Assembly (NCBI GenBank): GCA_040901765.1
Contig: JBBDYG010000099.1
Coordinates: 18,697 to 82,696, forward strand
Length of the DNA stretch: 64,000 nucleotides
From: JBBDYG01 sp040901765
GTDB taxonomy: Bacteria > Planctomycetota > Planctomycetia > Pirellulales > Lacipirellulaceae
Direction: 5' to 3'
Position 1 is the stretch's first letter; each line of letters begins with the position of its first letter. The notes beneath the pieces were generated by a model. The model made no database searches. It was not told the DNA's origin and saw nothing but the letters and a program-made list of their open reading frames with translations. Positions 25,043 to 34,030 of this stretch are shown here, piece after piece. The translations under genes were made by a program, and so were the position numbers.

Positions 25043-26683
25043 ATGTACCTTACTGAAAACCCTGTCCTCCAGCACGAGCTGATCGCCAACCTCCGGATGC
25101 ACCGGGCGTTTGTGCTGCTGGCGGTGTACTTGGGATTGCTGGGTGGGATTGTTTACCTCGCCTGGCCGCAGGAACAGCGGCTTGATTTCGCGCAACCCGA
25201 GGCGGCCAAACGGTTGGTTAACCTTTTCTTTTTTGGGCAATACCTGCTGGCATCGCTGATGGCGCCGAGCTTCGCCGCGGGGGCGATCACCGGTGAGAAG
25301 GAGCGGCAGAGCTACGAGATGCTGCTGGCCAGCCCGCTACGGCCGGGCGCAATCGTGGCCGGCAAACTGCTGTCCGCGTTGTGCCATCTCGCGATTCTGA
25401 TGATCTGCTCGCTGCCGATCGTCATGCTCTGCCTGCCGCTTGGCGGCGTGTCGCCTTACGAAGTGCTAGCGGCCTATGTCGCAATGATCTCCACGGTCGC
25501 GCTCTACGGAACGATCAGCCTATGGGCTAGCAGCTACTTTCAGCGGACGAGTGCGTCGCTCGTGGTCTCTTACCTAATGATCCTCCCACTCGCGATGGTC
25601 GGAGTGCTTTTGTGGAATCAGCTTGGCCAGCTCGGTCCATTGCGCGTGGCGGTCGCCGTTACTGTCGTACCGGTGGCGTGCCTCGTGGCGATCGGCTTTC
25701 TTTGGCGAGACATTGCCCAGCGCTTGCTTCATCCGCCCGATCTGGGCAGCGAAGGCAAAGAGGTCGTCAACCTGGAAACTGAAGCCCGGGAAGCCGTGGG
25801 GCTGTATATCCAGCGCGATGAATTTCCCGACCGGCTGTTCGCCCCCCCCAAGCGGACGAGTTTTCTCGAAGAGAACGCGAACCCGATTTACGACAAGGAA
25901 ATGCGGAGCGAGATTTTTAGCCAGGGAACCCTCATGCTCCGCCTGGTGATTCAGATTTCGATGGGGCTGGCGATCCCGATCATGGCCCCGTGTCTCTACA
26001 TTTGGCCGCAATATGCCCCGTGGTACATATCCTATGTGATTCTATTCAACATGCTGGTAGGCCCCGTCTTCTCGGCTGGAAGCGTGACCAGCGAGCGTGA
26101 ACGGCAGACGCTTGACCTGCTATTGGTGACACTGCTCACGCCGTGGCAAATGCTGTGGGGCAAGCTGTTGTCGGGGCTACGCGTGTCGAGCGTGCTGACT
26201 TCATTCCTATTGTGGCCGGTGATCTTAGCCTGCATGATGCCGAACCTGTTCTGGCGCAACTTGCCGACCATGGCTGGCTACCTACTAATCGTTGGGCTGT
26301 GTTGCATCACGACCGCGATGACGGCTCTCTTCTGTTCCACGATGGCCCAGAAAACCGCCACGAGTTTGTTAAGTTCTTATTTAATCATTCTAGTGATGTT
26401 CGCTGCACCGCCGGCGTCGCGATTTTTTGCGGATACATTCTTTGCGGGCAGCGCCAGCGCCAATGACATTCGTTGGCTAGGAGTGTTTAGCCCGTTCGCC
26501 GCGACGTTCGCTTTGCCGCTCGATGCCGCACGTCTGGGCGAGGTCACCGCTGTCGCGGGAGGTTCCAACCCCGGTGACCTGCCCCTGTTCTTCGGCTACG
26601 TGGGCACGACGCTGCTCTACAACGGAATGTTGCTGCTACTCATGATGTGGATCCTGCAAGTCCGCTGGCGGATATCGGAGTAG
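25043..26683 (+). CDS. ABC-2 type transporter permease
   Basis: 546 residues with two similar halves. Each half starts with a soluble NP(V/I)xxxE motif (NPVLQHELIANLR; NPIYDKEMRSEIF), then membrane segments and the ABC-2 loop (GEKERQSYEMLLASPLRPGAIVAGKLL; SERERQTLDLLLVTLLTPWQMLWGKLL). About 12 membrane helices in total. It is the membrane part of an exporter; no ATPase gene is adjacent, so it must pair with one elsewhere. The start codon abuts the right arm of an inverted repeat. Confidence 0.85.
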   Translation: MYLTENPVLQHELIANLRMHRAFVLLAVYLGLLGGIVYLAWPQEQRLDFAQPEAAKRLVNLFFFGQYLLASLMAPSFAAGAITGEKERQSYEMLLASPLRPGAIVAGKLLSALCHLAILMICSLPIVMLCLPLGGVSPYEVLAAYVAMISTVALYGTISLWASSYFQRTSASLVVSYLMILPLAMVGVLLWNQLGQLGPLRVAVAVTVVPVACLVAIGFLWRDIAQRLLHPPDLGSEGKEVVNLETEAREAVGLYIQRDEFPDRLFAPPKRTSFLEENANPIYDKEMRSEIFSQGTLMLRLVIQISMGLAIPIMAPCLYIWPQYAPWYISYVILFNMLVGPVFSAGSVTSERERQTLDLLLVTLLTPWQMLWGKLLSGLRVSSVLTSFLLWPVILACMMPNLFWRNLPTMAGYLLIVGLCCITTAMTALFCSTMAQKTATSLLSSYLIILVMFAAPPASRFFADTFFAGSASANDIRWLGVFSPFAATFALPLDAARLGEVTAVAGGSNPGDLPLFFGYVGTTLLYNGMLLLLMMWILQVRWRISE

Positions 26684-26769
26684 GATGATTCCGAAGGTTC
26701 CGTCGCTTGACCCCTAACAGTCAGCCGTGCGATAACTCAAGTAATATCGCCATCTTGGGGAACGGTTCC

Positions 26770-28047
26770 ATGTCAGACATGCCATCCGCGGACGAACGCG
26801 CTGCGCAGGAGGAGCATCGTACACAAGACGATCGGGATTTATTGCTGTATGAAACGCGGCTGTCCCGCCCAATTCGCATGAAGATTCCCGAGTTCGAGCG
26901 GGGGGATCGACTGCGGCACGTCATCTTCTCGGGACAGTTCTCGGTGGAACTGCTGGAAGAACTGGCTGGCATCGCCGACATGATTCGGCTTCTCTCAAAG
27001 CATCGCGGCGGTCAGGATTTTCTCATCAATTTGCTGCACCACAAGCGGGCCATGCTGTACTTCACGCAGCCTTCGACCCGCACATTCCTCTCCTTCATGG
27101 CGGCGTGCCAGATTCTGGGAATCACGTGCAACGAAGTCCGCGATGCTTCCACGTCGTCGGAAACTAAGGGCGAGACGCGGTTCGATTCGATCCGCATGTT
27201 TAGTAGCTATTTCGATTTAATCATCATGCGCAGCCCCATCGCACGACTGGCGGAGGCGTGTGCCTACTTGATGAACGACCTCGATCGGTCCGGCAGCCGA
27301 AGCGTGCCGATCGTCAACGCCGGCTCGGGCGCGGATGAGCATCCGACACAGGCGCTGCTCGATATCTACACGCTGCAACGAACGTTCCAGTTTGACAGTC
27401 CCGAAGACTCTCCGATGGCGAGCCGATTCGATGAACTGCGCCGGTTTCCCGGCAACGAGAATCTGTCGCGGGGTCTGGCGAATAAAGTTTATGGCTTTTG
27501 CGGCGACATCGGTCGAGGGCGGACGGTGCGGTCGCTCGCCATGCTGTTGGCAAACTACGAGAACGCCCGGCTCGTGTTCATTGCGCCGGACCATCCGAAG
27601 CTGCGAATGCGCGACGACCTGCGCGAGCGGCTCCTCGACAGAAACGTGCGGATTTATGAATTCGAGTCGTTCGAGGAATCGCTCGACGGCCGGCCGGTAA
27701 TCGAGCAACTCGACGCACTCTACATGACGCGAATCCAAAAAGAACACGATTCACCGGAAGACCGTGCCGGTTTCGCGGCGATCGACTTCTCGAAGTACTG
27801 CCTGACTCCGGTGTTGGTCGGCCGGATGAAACTCTACGCTCCGATTCTGCACCCGTTTCCGCGCGACCAACATTTTGGCGAGATCCCTCCAGCAATCGAC
27901 AGCGACCCGCGGGCGATGTATTTCCGCCAGGCGCGAAACGGCATGTGGGTGCGGGCAGCGCTGCTGGCCCATCTCTTCGACGTGGACCACCATATCTCGC
28001 GATACTTTCATAACGAGTTTCGCGAGACGCATAGTTACAATGAGTGA
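26770..28047 (+). CDS. Aspartate/ornithine carbamoyltransferase family protein, probably PyrB-like
   Basis: 425 residues from the ATG at 26770 (the frame is open to 26707). The carbamoyl-phosphate motif reads FTQPSTRTFLSF, in place of STRTR. The lysine loop is DASTSSETKGET, followed by MRSP, and HPTQALLDIYTLQ as in aspartate carbamoyltransferases. A late HPFPRDQ replaces HPLPR. An extra ~50-residue N-terminus and an insertion around MASRFDELRRFPGNENL make it much longer than PyrB (about 310). It probably makes carbamoyl-aspartate for pyrimidines. The substrate is not certain. Confidence 0.8.
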   Translation: MSDMPSADERAAQEEHRTQDDRDLLLYETRLSRPIRMKIPEFERGDRLRHVIFSGQFSVELLEELAGIADMIRLLSKHRGGQDFLINLLHHKRAMLYFTQPSTRTFLSFMAACQILGITCNEVRDASTSSETKGETRFDSIRMFSSYFDLIIMRSPIARLAEACAYLMNDLDRSGSRSVPIVNAGSGADEHPTQALLDIYTLQRTFQFDSPEDSPMASRFDELRRFPGNENLSRGLANKVYGFCGDIGRGRTVRSLAMLLANYENARLVFIAPDHPKLRMRDDLRERLLDRNVRIYEFESFEESLDGRPVIEQLDALYMTRIQKEHDSPEDRAGFAAIDFSKYCLTPVLVGRMKLYAPILHPFPRDQHFGEIPPAIDSDPRAMYFRQARNGMWVRAALLAHLFDVDHHISRYFHNEFRETHSYNE

Positions 28048-28498
28048 ATGACGAAGCACGAATGACGAATGACGAATGAATGACAATGAGTCACTCCATG
28101 ATGAACGTGTGTCTGTACAGAGGTACGATTTGGAGGAGCGCACCGCCAAGTTTGCGGAGTTGGTGATCGACTTTGTTTCAGAGATCCGATTAAGTCCGAT
28201 CACGTCTCCGCTTGTCACACAGCTCATTCGCTCCGCAACGAGTATCGGAGCTAACTATTGTGAAGCTGATGACGCGGAGTCAAAGCGTGATTTTCGACAC
28301 AAGATCGGCATCTGTCGTAAAGAGGCGCGAGAAACAAAGTATTGGTTTCAGATGATCGCCAAGGCCGTTCCAGCCAGCAAGGACCAAGCCCGCCGACTTT
28401 GGCAAGAGGCGAATGAATTGCATCTAATCTTTTCCAAAATTCGGCGCTCATGCGACAAATAGCCACTCGTCCTTCATTCGTCATTCGTCATTCGTCAT
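28048..28498. mobile_element. Heptamer inverted-repeat element carrying a four-helix-bundle ORF (GACGAAT family)
   Basis: The left arm (28048-28084) begins immediately after the carbamoyltransferase stop. The right arm (28471-28498, ATTCGTC repeats) contains the start codon of the next gene. The left arm repeats the sequence at 23241, where the element has only a 17-nt loop. The ORF's own ATG is within the left arm. Confidence 0.8.
28076..28462 (+). CDS. Four-helix-bundle protein (S23/IVP family)
   Basis: 128 residues: LEERTAKFAELVIDFVSEIRL, PLVTQLIRSATSIGANYCEAD, KIGICRKEARETKYWFQMI. This is the second S23/IVP subtype (SxxxxQLIRSAtSIGANYxEA). The paralogue at 24617 is only distantly similar, so they are not a recent duplication of each other. 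It is enclosed by GACGAAT-type inverted arms that also occur without an ORF at 23241. No ribosome site is visible; the ATG lies in the repeat. Function unknown. Confidence 0.88.
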   Translation: MNDNESLHDERVSVQRYDLEERTAKFAELVIDFVSEIRLSPITSPLVTQLIRSATSIGANYCEADDAESKRDFRHKIGICRKEARETKYWFQMIAKAVPASKDQARRLWQEANELHLIFSKIRRSCDK

Positions 28499-29072
28499 GC
28501 TTCTCATCGACGGCTACAACCTGCTGCACGCCACTGACCTGTTTGGGCAAGGGGCGGCAGCCGGGACGTTGCAGGGATCGCGCGAGGCGCTACTCACATT
28601 TCTTGCGCGGGCACTCAATGAGCGGGAGCGCAAGCAGACGACGATCGTGTTCGATGCTGCCGGCGCTCCACCGGGGCTGCCGACGATTGTGCCCTGGGAG
28701 GGCATTACGGCGCGCTTCGCCCGGGGGTACGACGACGCCGACGCGCTGATGGAGGAGATCATCGAGCAGCATCCCGCGCCGAAATCGTTGGTGGTCGTCT
28801 CCAGCGACCGCCGAGTGCAGCGGGCCGCCCGCCATCGCGGGGCGAAGATCGAAGAAAGCCAGTCCTGGTTTGAGGCGATGCGACGGCGGAAGTCGTCGAG
28901 TCGCGAATCTGGTGAAGTGAAGGCAGCACCGATTGAAGATGCGAGCTATTGGGTCAAGCAGTTTGGCGGCGTAGAAGAGCCAAGGGAGGAATCCCTGCCT
29001 CACAAGCATCCGGACGATTTCGAGAATCCCTTTCCGCCGGGGTATGGAGATGACTTGCTGCGGAACGGGTGA
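28497..29072 (+). CDS. NYN-domain ribonuclease, YacP/Rae1-like
   Basis: 191 residues. It begins MLLIDGYNLLHA, the NYN-domain acidic motif, then TIVFDAAGAPPG, ARGYDDADALMEEII and VVVSSDRRVQRAARHRGAKI, the YacP pattern of conserved acidic residues (Asp in DGYN, DAD and SSD). Rae1/YacP cleaves mRNA in the ribosome in Bacillus. The start ATG is the last heptamer of the upstream repeat arm, so translation initiates inside the element. Confidence 0.85.
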   Translation: MLLIDGYNLLHATDLFGQGAAAGTLQGSREALLTFLARALNERERKQTTIVFDAAGAPPGLPTIVPWEGITARFARGYDDADALMEEIIEQHPAPKSLVVVSSDRRVQRAARHRGAKIEESQSWFEAMRRRKSSSRESGEVKAAPIEDASYWVKQFGGVEEPREESLPHKHPDDFENPFPPGYGDDLLRNG

Positions 29073-29085
29073 CAGAAGACTTGTC

Positions 29086-29113
29086 CGCAGATGTCGCCGA
29101 TGGACGCAGATGC
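29086..29113. repeat. Single repeat arm (CGCAGATG type)
   Basis: TCCGCAGATGTCGCCGATGG and a repeat of CGCAGATG, the same family as 21940 and 40111, without a visible partner. It lies in the convergent gap after the NYN gene. Confidence 0.55.
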
Positions 29114-29150
29114 AGGAGGTAATTCCTCTCGACTGCCACTGTTGGTCCAG

Positions 29151-29879
29151 TTAGTTCGCCGGTGAAATGATTTTTTCAATCGCATCGGCTAAACGCTCGC
29201 GCGCGATCCACACGGTTTCTTTCTCTCGCCAGAGGTCGGGGACGCTGCCGGGGCGGCGCCAGGCGGCCCCGAGAAATGCGCCAACGCGGCCGGCGATTGA
29301 CCGTTGATTAAGAACCTGCCGCACGTCGGCGGGTGGCGGTTCCGCGGCGTGGCGGGTGATCACGGCGGCGATCTCGATCGCGATGTCATGCTCACGACAC
29401 CACTTGGCGGCCGCATAAATGTCATGCGGAATCGCCGCCAGTGCATCGATCCCCGGCGGTGATCTGAGGCGGTTCGTCGCCCACAACGGGCCACGGGGAC
29501 ACGCAGAATTCGCCCACGTCGGCAGTTCCAACTGCTCGTTTGGCTTCCCTGTGAGGCCGCTTGCAAGGAGCACCGTGTTGGCTGCGAGACCATCGGCGAG
29601 TCCCACGGCCAAAGTGCCGACCACGACTAATTGCGGTTTATGGGCATGGGCAATCGCGTCCGTCATCTCGACAAGCGAAGTCGACTTGGCGGCAATTCCC
29701 AGCGCGACGACTCGCTCGCCAAGTTTTCCCAAGCGAATGGAAAAACCGTTGGCCCGCAGGTCGGCGGCGTCTTGCAGGCGATCGACCAACCCGCCCGCCG
29801 TTTCCGCGTTGCGGAAAAGAACGGCCCCATCACACAAAAGCGTGCGCGAGCCGATAGGTTTGCGAGGATTATCATCCAT
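29151..29879 (-). CDS. Hypothetical protein, possibly nucleoside-phosphorylase-like fold
   Basis: 242 residues. I do not recognise a family with confidence. The segment HKPQLVVVGTLAVGLADGL followed by NTVLLAS resembles the PDLVISAGFAGGL and GDVVLA motifs of the MTA/SAH nucleosidase fold, and ALGIAAKS could be the preceding nucleotide strand. The C-terminal part (AGRVGAFLGAAWRRPGSVPDLWREKE) fits the end of such proteins. It overlaps nothing; the histidine kinase gene lies 35 bp upstream on the same strand, so it could be part of that operon. Confidence 0.5.
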   Translation of the reverse strand: MDDNPRKPIGSRTLLCDGAVLFRNAETAGGLVDRLQDAADLRANGFSIRLGKLGERVVALGIAAKSTSLVEMTDAIAHAHKPQLVVVGTLAVGLADGLAANTVLLASGLTGKPNEQLELPTWANSACPRGPLWATNRLRSPPGIDALAAIPHDIYAAAKWCREHDIAIEIAAVITRHAAEPPPADVRQVLNQRSIAGRVGAFLGAAWRRPGSVPDLWREKETVWIARERLADAIEKIISPAN

Positions 29880-29914
29880 TCGCGATACTCGTTAGCGTCA
29901 GCTGCTGTTTACCT

Positions 29915-30745
29915 CTATTCTACCGCGGCGGGTAGGCTCAGTGTGATGATGGTTCCCTGCGCCGGCTGGCTTTCGACTTGAATCTTTCCTCCGTGGTCGG
30001 TAACAATCCGCCAACACTTGGATAGTCCGAAGCCTAAACCTCGTCCCGCTTCGCGGCCGCTGAAAAACGGATCAAACAGGTGCTCGCGAATTTCGGGGGG
30101 AATACCGGGCCCGGTGTCGCGAACGAATAGCTCGGCGTAACGGTTCTTCGCCAGTGCAGCACGGCAGCCAAGCACAATTTCGCCGCTGACGCCGATGGCT
30201 TCCAAAGAATTATCAGCCAGTGCTCGAAGGGCAATGGAGATTTGGGTGCGGTCGATGCGCGCTAAGTCGCAAGCCGTGGGAAGGTCCGTGTGGAGCGCCA
30301 CTTGGCGGTCCGCGGCAGCGGATGCGAGTTCCTCGGCAACTTGGGTGACGAGCTCGCGAAGGTCGGTTTCCTGAAGCTCCAGCGCCGGAGGCCGCGCAAA
30401 CAGCATCAGATCGGCAATCATCTCATGCGCGCGAAGGGCCTGAGCGTGGATCGACTCAAGCATCCGCCGACGCTGCGGATCGCGCTCGTCTTTAAGCAGC
30501 GTCTGCGCGCGGCCGGCAATATTGGCCAGCGGATTGTTAATTTCGTGGCTGGCGCCGTAAGCCAACTCTTTGAGCGATTCGAGCTTGGCGTGTTCTAAAT
30601 CTTGTGCCGAACTACGCAAGTCCGCGAGTTCACGCTGAACCGCAAGAAGGCGATCTTCAAGTCGGCGATTGCGGTGGCGCAGCGCGGCAACCCACAGCTC
30701 GTATTCAGCGAACGAGGGATCACTGATTCGGGCCGCGTCGCGCAT
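29915..30745 (-). CDS. Soluble sensor histidine kinase
   Basis: 276 residues, no membrane segment and no recognisable sensor domain. A coiled coil (about 25-60) leads into the H-box ASHEINNPLANIAG (His67). The ATPase domain shows N-box RALADNSLEAI, G1 DTGPGIPP, F-box FDPFFSG and G2 GLGFGLS. It autophosphorylates on His67 and presumably passes phosphate to the response regulator encoded 17 bp upstream on the same strand. Its input must come from protein contacts, since it has no transmembrane anchor. Confidence 0.9.
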   Translation of the reverse strand: MRDAARISDPSFAEYELWVAALRHRNRRLEDRLLAVQRELADLRSSAQDLEHAKLESLKELAYGASHEINNPLANIAGRAQTLLKDERDPQRRRMLESIHAQALRAHEMIADLMLFARPPALELQETDLRELVTQVAEELASAAADRQVALHTDLPTACDLARIDRTQISIALRALADNSLEAIGVSGEIVLGCRAALAKNRYAELFVRDTGPGIPPEIREHLFDPFFSGREAGRGLGFGLSKCWRIVTDHGGKIQVESQPAQGTIITLSLPAAVE

Positions 30746-30761
30746 CGGAGGTTGATTTAAC

Positions 30762-31343
30762 CTAACGGACCGTCACGGTTTCGAGATCCAGGAGCTGACA
30801 CGCTCGCTGCACGAGCAGATCGACGTCGAAAGGCTTCTTGATGAAGTCGTTTGCGCCGGCGTCGCGAAGCTTTTGAATCTTGTCCTGCTCGATCATGCCG
30901 CTGATGCAGATGATTCGCACGTCGTCCATGGTCTTGTCCTTGCGAACTAGCTGACAGACCTCCATGCCATTGATGTCGGGGAGCATCACGTCGAGCACGA
31001 CTAGGTCAGGGCGAAACTCCTTGATCAACATGCCGGCGCCGAAGCCATTGTTGACGCTGCGGAGATCAAATCGCCCATCGCGGCTAAAGTGATCGACCAT
31101 CAATTCGACCAAGTCTTGATCGTCATCGACAATAAGAATCTTCCGCTTGCCGCTGTCGAGGGCATCGGTCGGGATGCCGTTGTCGCGCATGAACGCATAG
31201 AGTTGATCGCGCGGGATCCTACGAAAACGACTACCCGGAACGCGAAAACCCTTCAACTGCCCCGAATCGAAGCAGCGAATGATCGTTTGCTGGCTGACCT
31301 TACAAATTTTGGCGGCTTCGCCGGTAGTAAACACAGTTTTCAT
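30762..31343 (-). CDS. Response regulator with N-terminal MerR/excisionase-type HTH and C-terminal receiver
   Basis: 193 residues. About 1-55 form a helix-turn-helix of the excisionase type (FTTGEAAKICKVSQQTIIRCFDSGQLKGFRVPGSRFRRIPRDQL). About 68-190 are a receiver domain: acidic D73/D74, phospho-acceptor D118 in VVLDVMLPD, S148 and K170 in KKPFD. The order is the reverse of classical regulators. It forms a probable operon with the downstream kinase. An inverted repeat at 31620-31649 upstream is a candidate binding site. Confidence 0.9.
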   Translation of the reverse strand: MKTVFTTGEAAKICKVSQQTIIRCFDSGQLKGFRVPGSRFRRIPRDQLYAFMRDNGIPTDALDSGKRKILIVDDDQDLVELMVDHFSRDGRFDLRSVNNGFGAGMLIKEFRPDLVVLDVMLPDINGMEVCQLVRKDKTMDDVRIICISGMIEQDKIQKLRDAGANDFIKKPFDVDLLVQRACQLLDLETVTVR

Positions 31344-31790
31344 ACGCGAACCATCCCTCTCCTTAGTTGATGGTGACGATCCTTGCCTTGCGTGATCGAT
31401 CGTCCAATCGACTTTGCCCCAGTGCGAAGTAAAGCGTAGGGGCAGAGCCGAGTGACCGACTTTCGAGCGATCGCCGTCCTATGGGCAAGCTTCCCGCAGC
31501 ACCCGGAGTCCGCAAACCGCAACGCTATCGCGTTCGTTGCAGTCCCACGAGTCGCTGCAAAGGGCAACGTTCGCCACTTCTGCCGAGGTTGCCTGCCTTG
31601 CCAAAGGTCTGCGAATTATATCGGTACTAAAAGGTGAGTCAATACCGATTGAATTGATACAAGTGATTGGTGCAACAAGGCTTACATCAATTCCTACTGA
31701 AAAGCATCGCAAAATTTCTGCCCAGCCCCCGGCAACGGCGAGACTGATGTTATCTTCCCCGAATCACCAGAAAGAGGCGTTAGACCGCCA
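31344..31790. other. 447-bp intergenic region between mnmG and the response regulator
   Basis: No ORF here looks real. The one structure of note is ATCGGTA, 16 nt, TACCGAT at 31620-31649, next to a TATATC that could be a -10 box. It lies about 280 bp upstream of the response regulator. The ~170 bp near 31450-31580 contain small imperfect GTTGC/GCAAC palindromes. The likely content is a promoter for the two-component operon. Confidence 0.4.
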
Positions 31791-33605
31791 TTAATCGAGG
31801 TGCAGCATCATCAACGCCACATCGGCCGGAGTGATGCCGCTGATACGACTGGCCTGAGCGAGGTTCACAGGACGGACGCGCGCAAATTTTTCGCGAGCTT
31901 CGGCGCGGAGTTGGGCGACGCGGGCATAGTCGAAAGTTGGGGGGATTCGCTTGTCCGACAGACGGCGCTGGCGGTCGACGTCCACTTGCTGACGAACCAC
32001 ATACCCGGCGTATTTGGTATCAAACAGCGCTTGCCGCGCTGCTTCCCGATCCGCTAGCGAAAGGTCGGGCACCAGCCGCACGAGGTCGCCCCACTCAATT
32101 TCCGGCCGGCGAGCGTATTGCGAAAGCGGTTGCCCTTCGTGCCGGTTCGATTCGAGTTGTGCGTGGATTGCATTAATCTGTGCAACTTTGCGCCGCAACC
32201 TTTCAAATCGCTCCGCATCCACGAGACCGTTTTCGTATCCCAGGGGCGTGAGCCGGCGGTCGGCATTGTCTTGGCGTAGCAAGAGCCGGAATTCGGCGCG
32301 GCTCGTAAACATCCGGTAAGGCTCATCGACGCCGCAGGTTACCAGGTCGTCAATGAGCACGCCGATGTAGGCCTCATCGCGCGACAACACCAACGAATTG
32401 CGTCCCGAGACTTTAAGCGCGGCGTTCGCGCCGGCGATTAGCCCCTGAGCGGCCGCTTCTTCATATCCGGTCGTACCATTGATCTGGCCGGCAAGATACA
32501 GCCCGGCCACGGGCTTCGATTCAAGCGTTGGTTGCAATTGGTCGGGCGGGGCGTAATCGTATTCGACCGCGTAGCCGTAGCGCATGATCTCAGCCTGTTC
32601 CAGACCGGGAATCAATCGAAACATGGCGTCTTGCACATCGCGTGGCAGGCTGGTCGAAACGCCGTTGACGTAAACCTCGAGCGTATTGCGGCCTTCCGGT
32701 TCCAGGAAAATTTGATGCTGCGTCTTGTCCGCGAATCGCACGACCTTGTCTTCAATGGAAGGGCAGTAACGCGGTCCGCTCGATTCGATCTGCCCCGTGT
32801 ACATGGGCGCGCGATGCAGATTAGCGCGTATCAGGTCATGCACTGCTTGATTCGTGTAAGTGATGTGACAAGGTAGTTGCGCGACGTGGAGTTGTTCGGT
32901 GAGGAACGAGAACGGCTGCGGGTCGCTGTCGCCAGGTTGAAGCTCCGTGCGGTCGTAGTCGATTGTGCGACCATTGAGCCGGGGCGGCGTGCCGGTCTTG
33001 AATCGCTCGACGCGAAAACCCAATCGGGCGAGGGCGCCACTGATGCCGGCGGTAGTTCCCTCACCGGCGCGGCCGCCGGGGGTTTTCGCTTCGCCAGTGT
33101 GCATCAGTGCTTGCAGGAACGTGCCCGTGGTGAGCACGACGGCCGCAGCACGATACACCGCTCCGCCACGAACGGCAACGCCCACGATTCGCGTCCCTGC
33201 GGACGTCGATTCGGTAAGCAAGTCCTCCACTACTTCTTGGCGCAGACTGAGACCAGGTTGCGACTCAACGATCCGCTTTATCTCGGCCTGGTAGGCTTTC
33301 TTGTCGGCTTGCGCGCGGGGGCTGTGCATCGCCGGCCCCTTGCGCAAGTTCAGCATGCGGAACTGAATGCCGGTGGCGTCGATGGCCCGACCCATCGCGC
33401 CGCCCAGGGCGTCGATTTCGCGGACGATTTGCCCCTTTCCCACGCCGCCGATGGCGGGATTACAACTCATCTGGCCAACCGTGTCGCAGTTGGTGGTGAG
33501 CAGCGCGGTCTTGGCCCCGAGCCGGGCCGCGGCGAGGGCCGCTTCGGCGCCGGCGTGGCCGGCGCCAATGACGAGGACGTCATACTCGTATTGATTGCTT
33601 GCCAT
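31791..33605 (-). CDS. mnmG: tRNA uridine-5-carboxymethylaminomethyl synthesis enzyme
   Basis: 604 residues. The FAD dinucleotide motif is DVLVIGAGHAGAEAALAAARLG at the N-terminus, followed by the MnmG hallmarks CNPAIGGVGKGQIVREIDALGG, NLRKGPAMHSPRAQAD, GRAGEGTT and RFKTGTPPRL, and the C-terminal SEYRLLLR-like SRAEFRLLLRQDNAD and GI(S/T)PADVALMM. With MnmE it modifies U34 of tRNAs reading split codon boxes. Here it is the last gene before a 447-bp gap; no mnmE or rsmG is adjacent. Confidence 0.96.
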   Translation of the reverse strand: MASNQYEYDVLVIGAGHAGAEAALAAARLGAKTALLTTNCDTVGQMSCNPAIGGVGKGQIVREIDALGGAMGRAIDATGIQFRMLNLRKGPAMHSPRAQADKKAYQAEIKRIVESQPGLSLRQEVVEDLLTESTSAGTRIVGVAVRGGAVYRAAAVVLTTGTFLQALMHTGEAKTPGGRAGEGTTAGISGALARLGFRVERFKTGTPPRLNGRTIDYDRTELQPGDSDPQPFSFLTEQLHVAQLPCHITYTNQAVHDLIRANLHRAPMYTGQIESSGPRYCPSIEDKVVRFADKTQHQIFLEPEGRNTLEVYVNGVSTSLPRDVQDAMFRLIPGLEQAEIMRYGYAVEYDYAPPDQLQPTLESKPVAGLYLAGQINGTTGYEEAAAQGLIAGANAALKVSGRNSLVLSRDEAYIGVLIDDLVTCGVDEPYRMFTSRAEFRLLLRQDNADRRLTPLGYENGLVDAERFERLRRKVAQINAIHAQLESNRHEGQPLSQYARRPEIEWGDLVRLVPDLSLADREAARQALFDTKYAGYVVRQQVDVDRQRRLSDKRIPPTFDYARVAQLRAEAREKFARVRPVNLAQASRISGITPADVALMMLHLD

Positions 33606-33648
33606 CCTCTGAGCATACCGTCAATGGCGAGCTCAAGACAGATGATCG

Positions 33649-33942
33649 CTAACGTCGTTTTTCCAGCCAGTCAGATAGAGACGTATCGCTCTCTGCCGAT
33701 CGCCTACCCGCCAGAAGACCTTCGATGCTGATGTCTTCGTCAAGTTCGGGCCAGTGAATGCCCTCCCCATCTCCAATGAGCTCGTAGCGTTCCCGCTCTT
33801 GCGTCGTTCCGTGCAAAAGCCGCGGGTACCACGGCAACGGAATCGACAAGGCTCGTCCGTCATCGAGATGCACCGTCATGGAATCTTCTGAGAATCGGAT
33901 CGATTCCGCGAAAACCTCTCGCTCAGTGACTAAAGTGGGCAT
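33649..33942 (-). CDS. DUF2442 protein
   Basis: 97 residues: an N-terminal FAESIRFSEDSMTVHLDDGRALSIPLPWYPRLLHGT followed by RERYELIGDGEGIHWPELDEDISIEGLLAGR. This is the DUF2442 pattern (LxDGRxISVPLxWfPRL...G.GIHWPxlDEDIS...LL). Family members are often found in toxin-antitoxin-like pairs with DUF4160. No DUF4160 gene is adjacent. It lies upstream of mnmG on the same strand. Confidence 0.88.
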   Translation of the reverse strand: MPTLVTEREVFAESIRFSEDSMTVHLDDGRALSIPLPWYPRLLHGTTQERERYELIGDGEGIHWPELDEDISIEGLLAGRRSAESDTSLSDWLEKRR

Positions 33943-34030
33943 CCCATCAGACTATCGGACGTTACCCCAACAGGAAACGGGTGGTAGAATCGGGAAGCGG
34001 TCAATCATTCGTTACTGAGGGTTTATTGCC

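Noticed and set aside
28048..28084. Heptamer arrays as CRISPR repeats
   Set aside because: Units are 7 bp, with no spacers and an inverted partner; no cas genes nearby.
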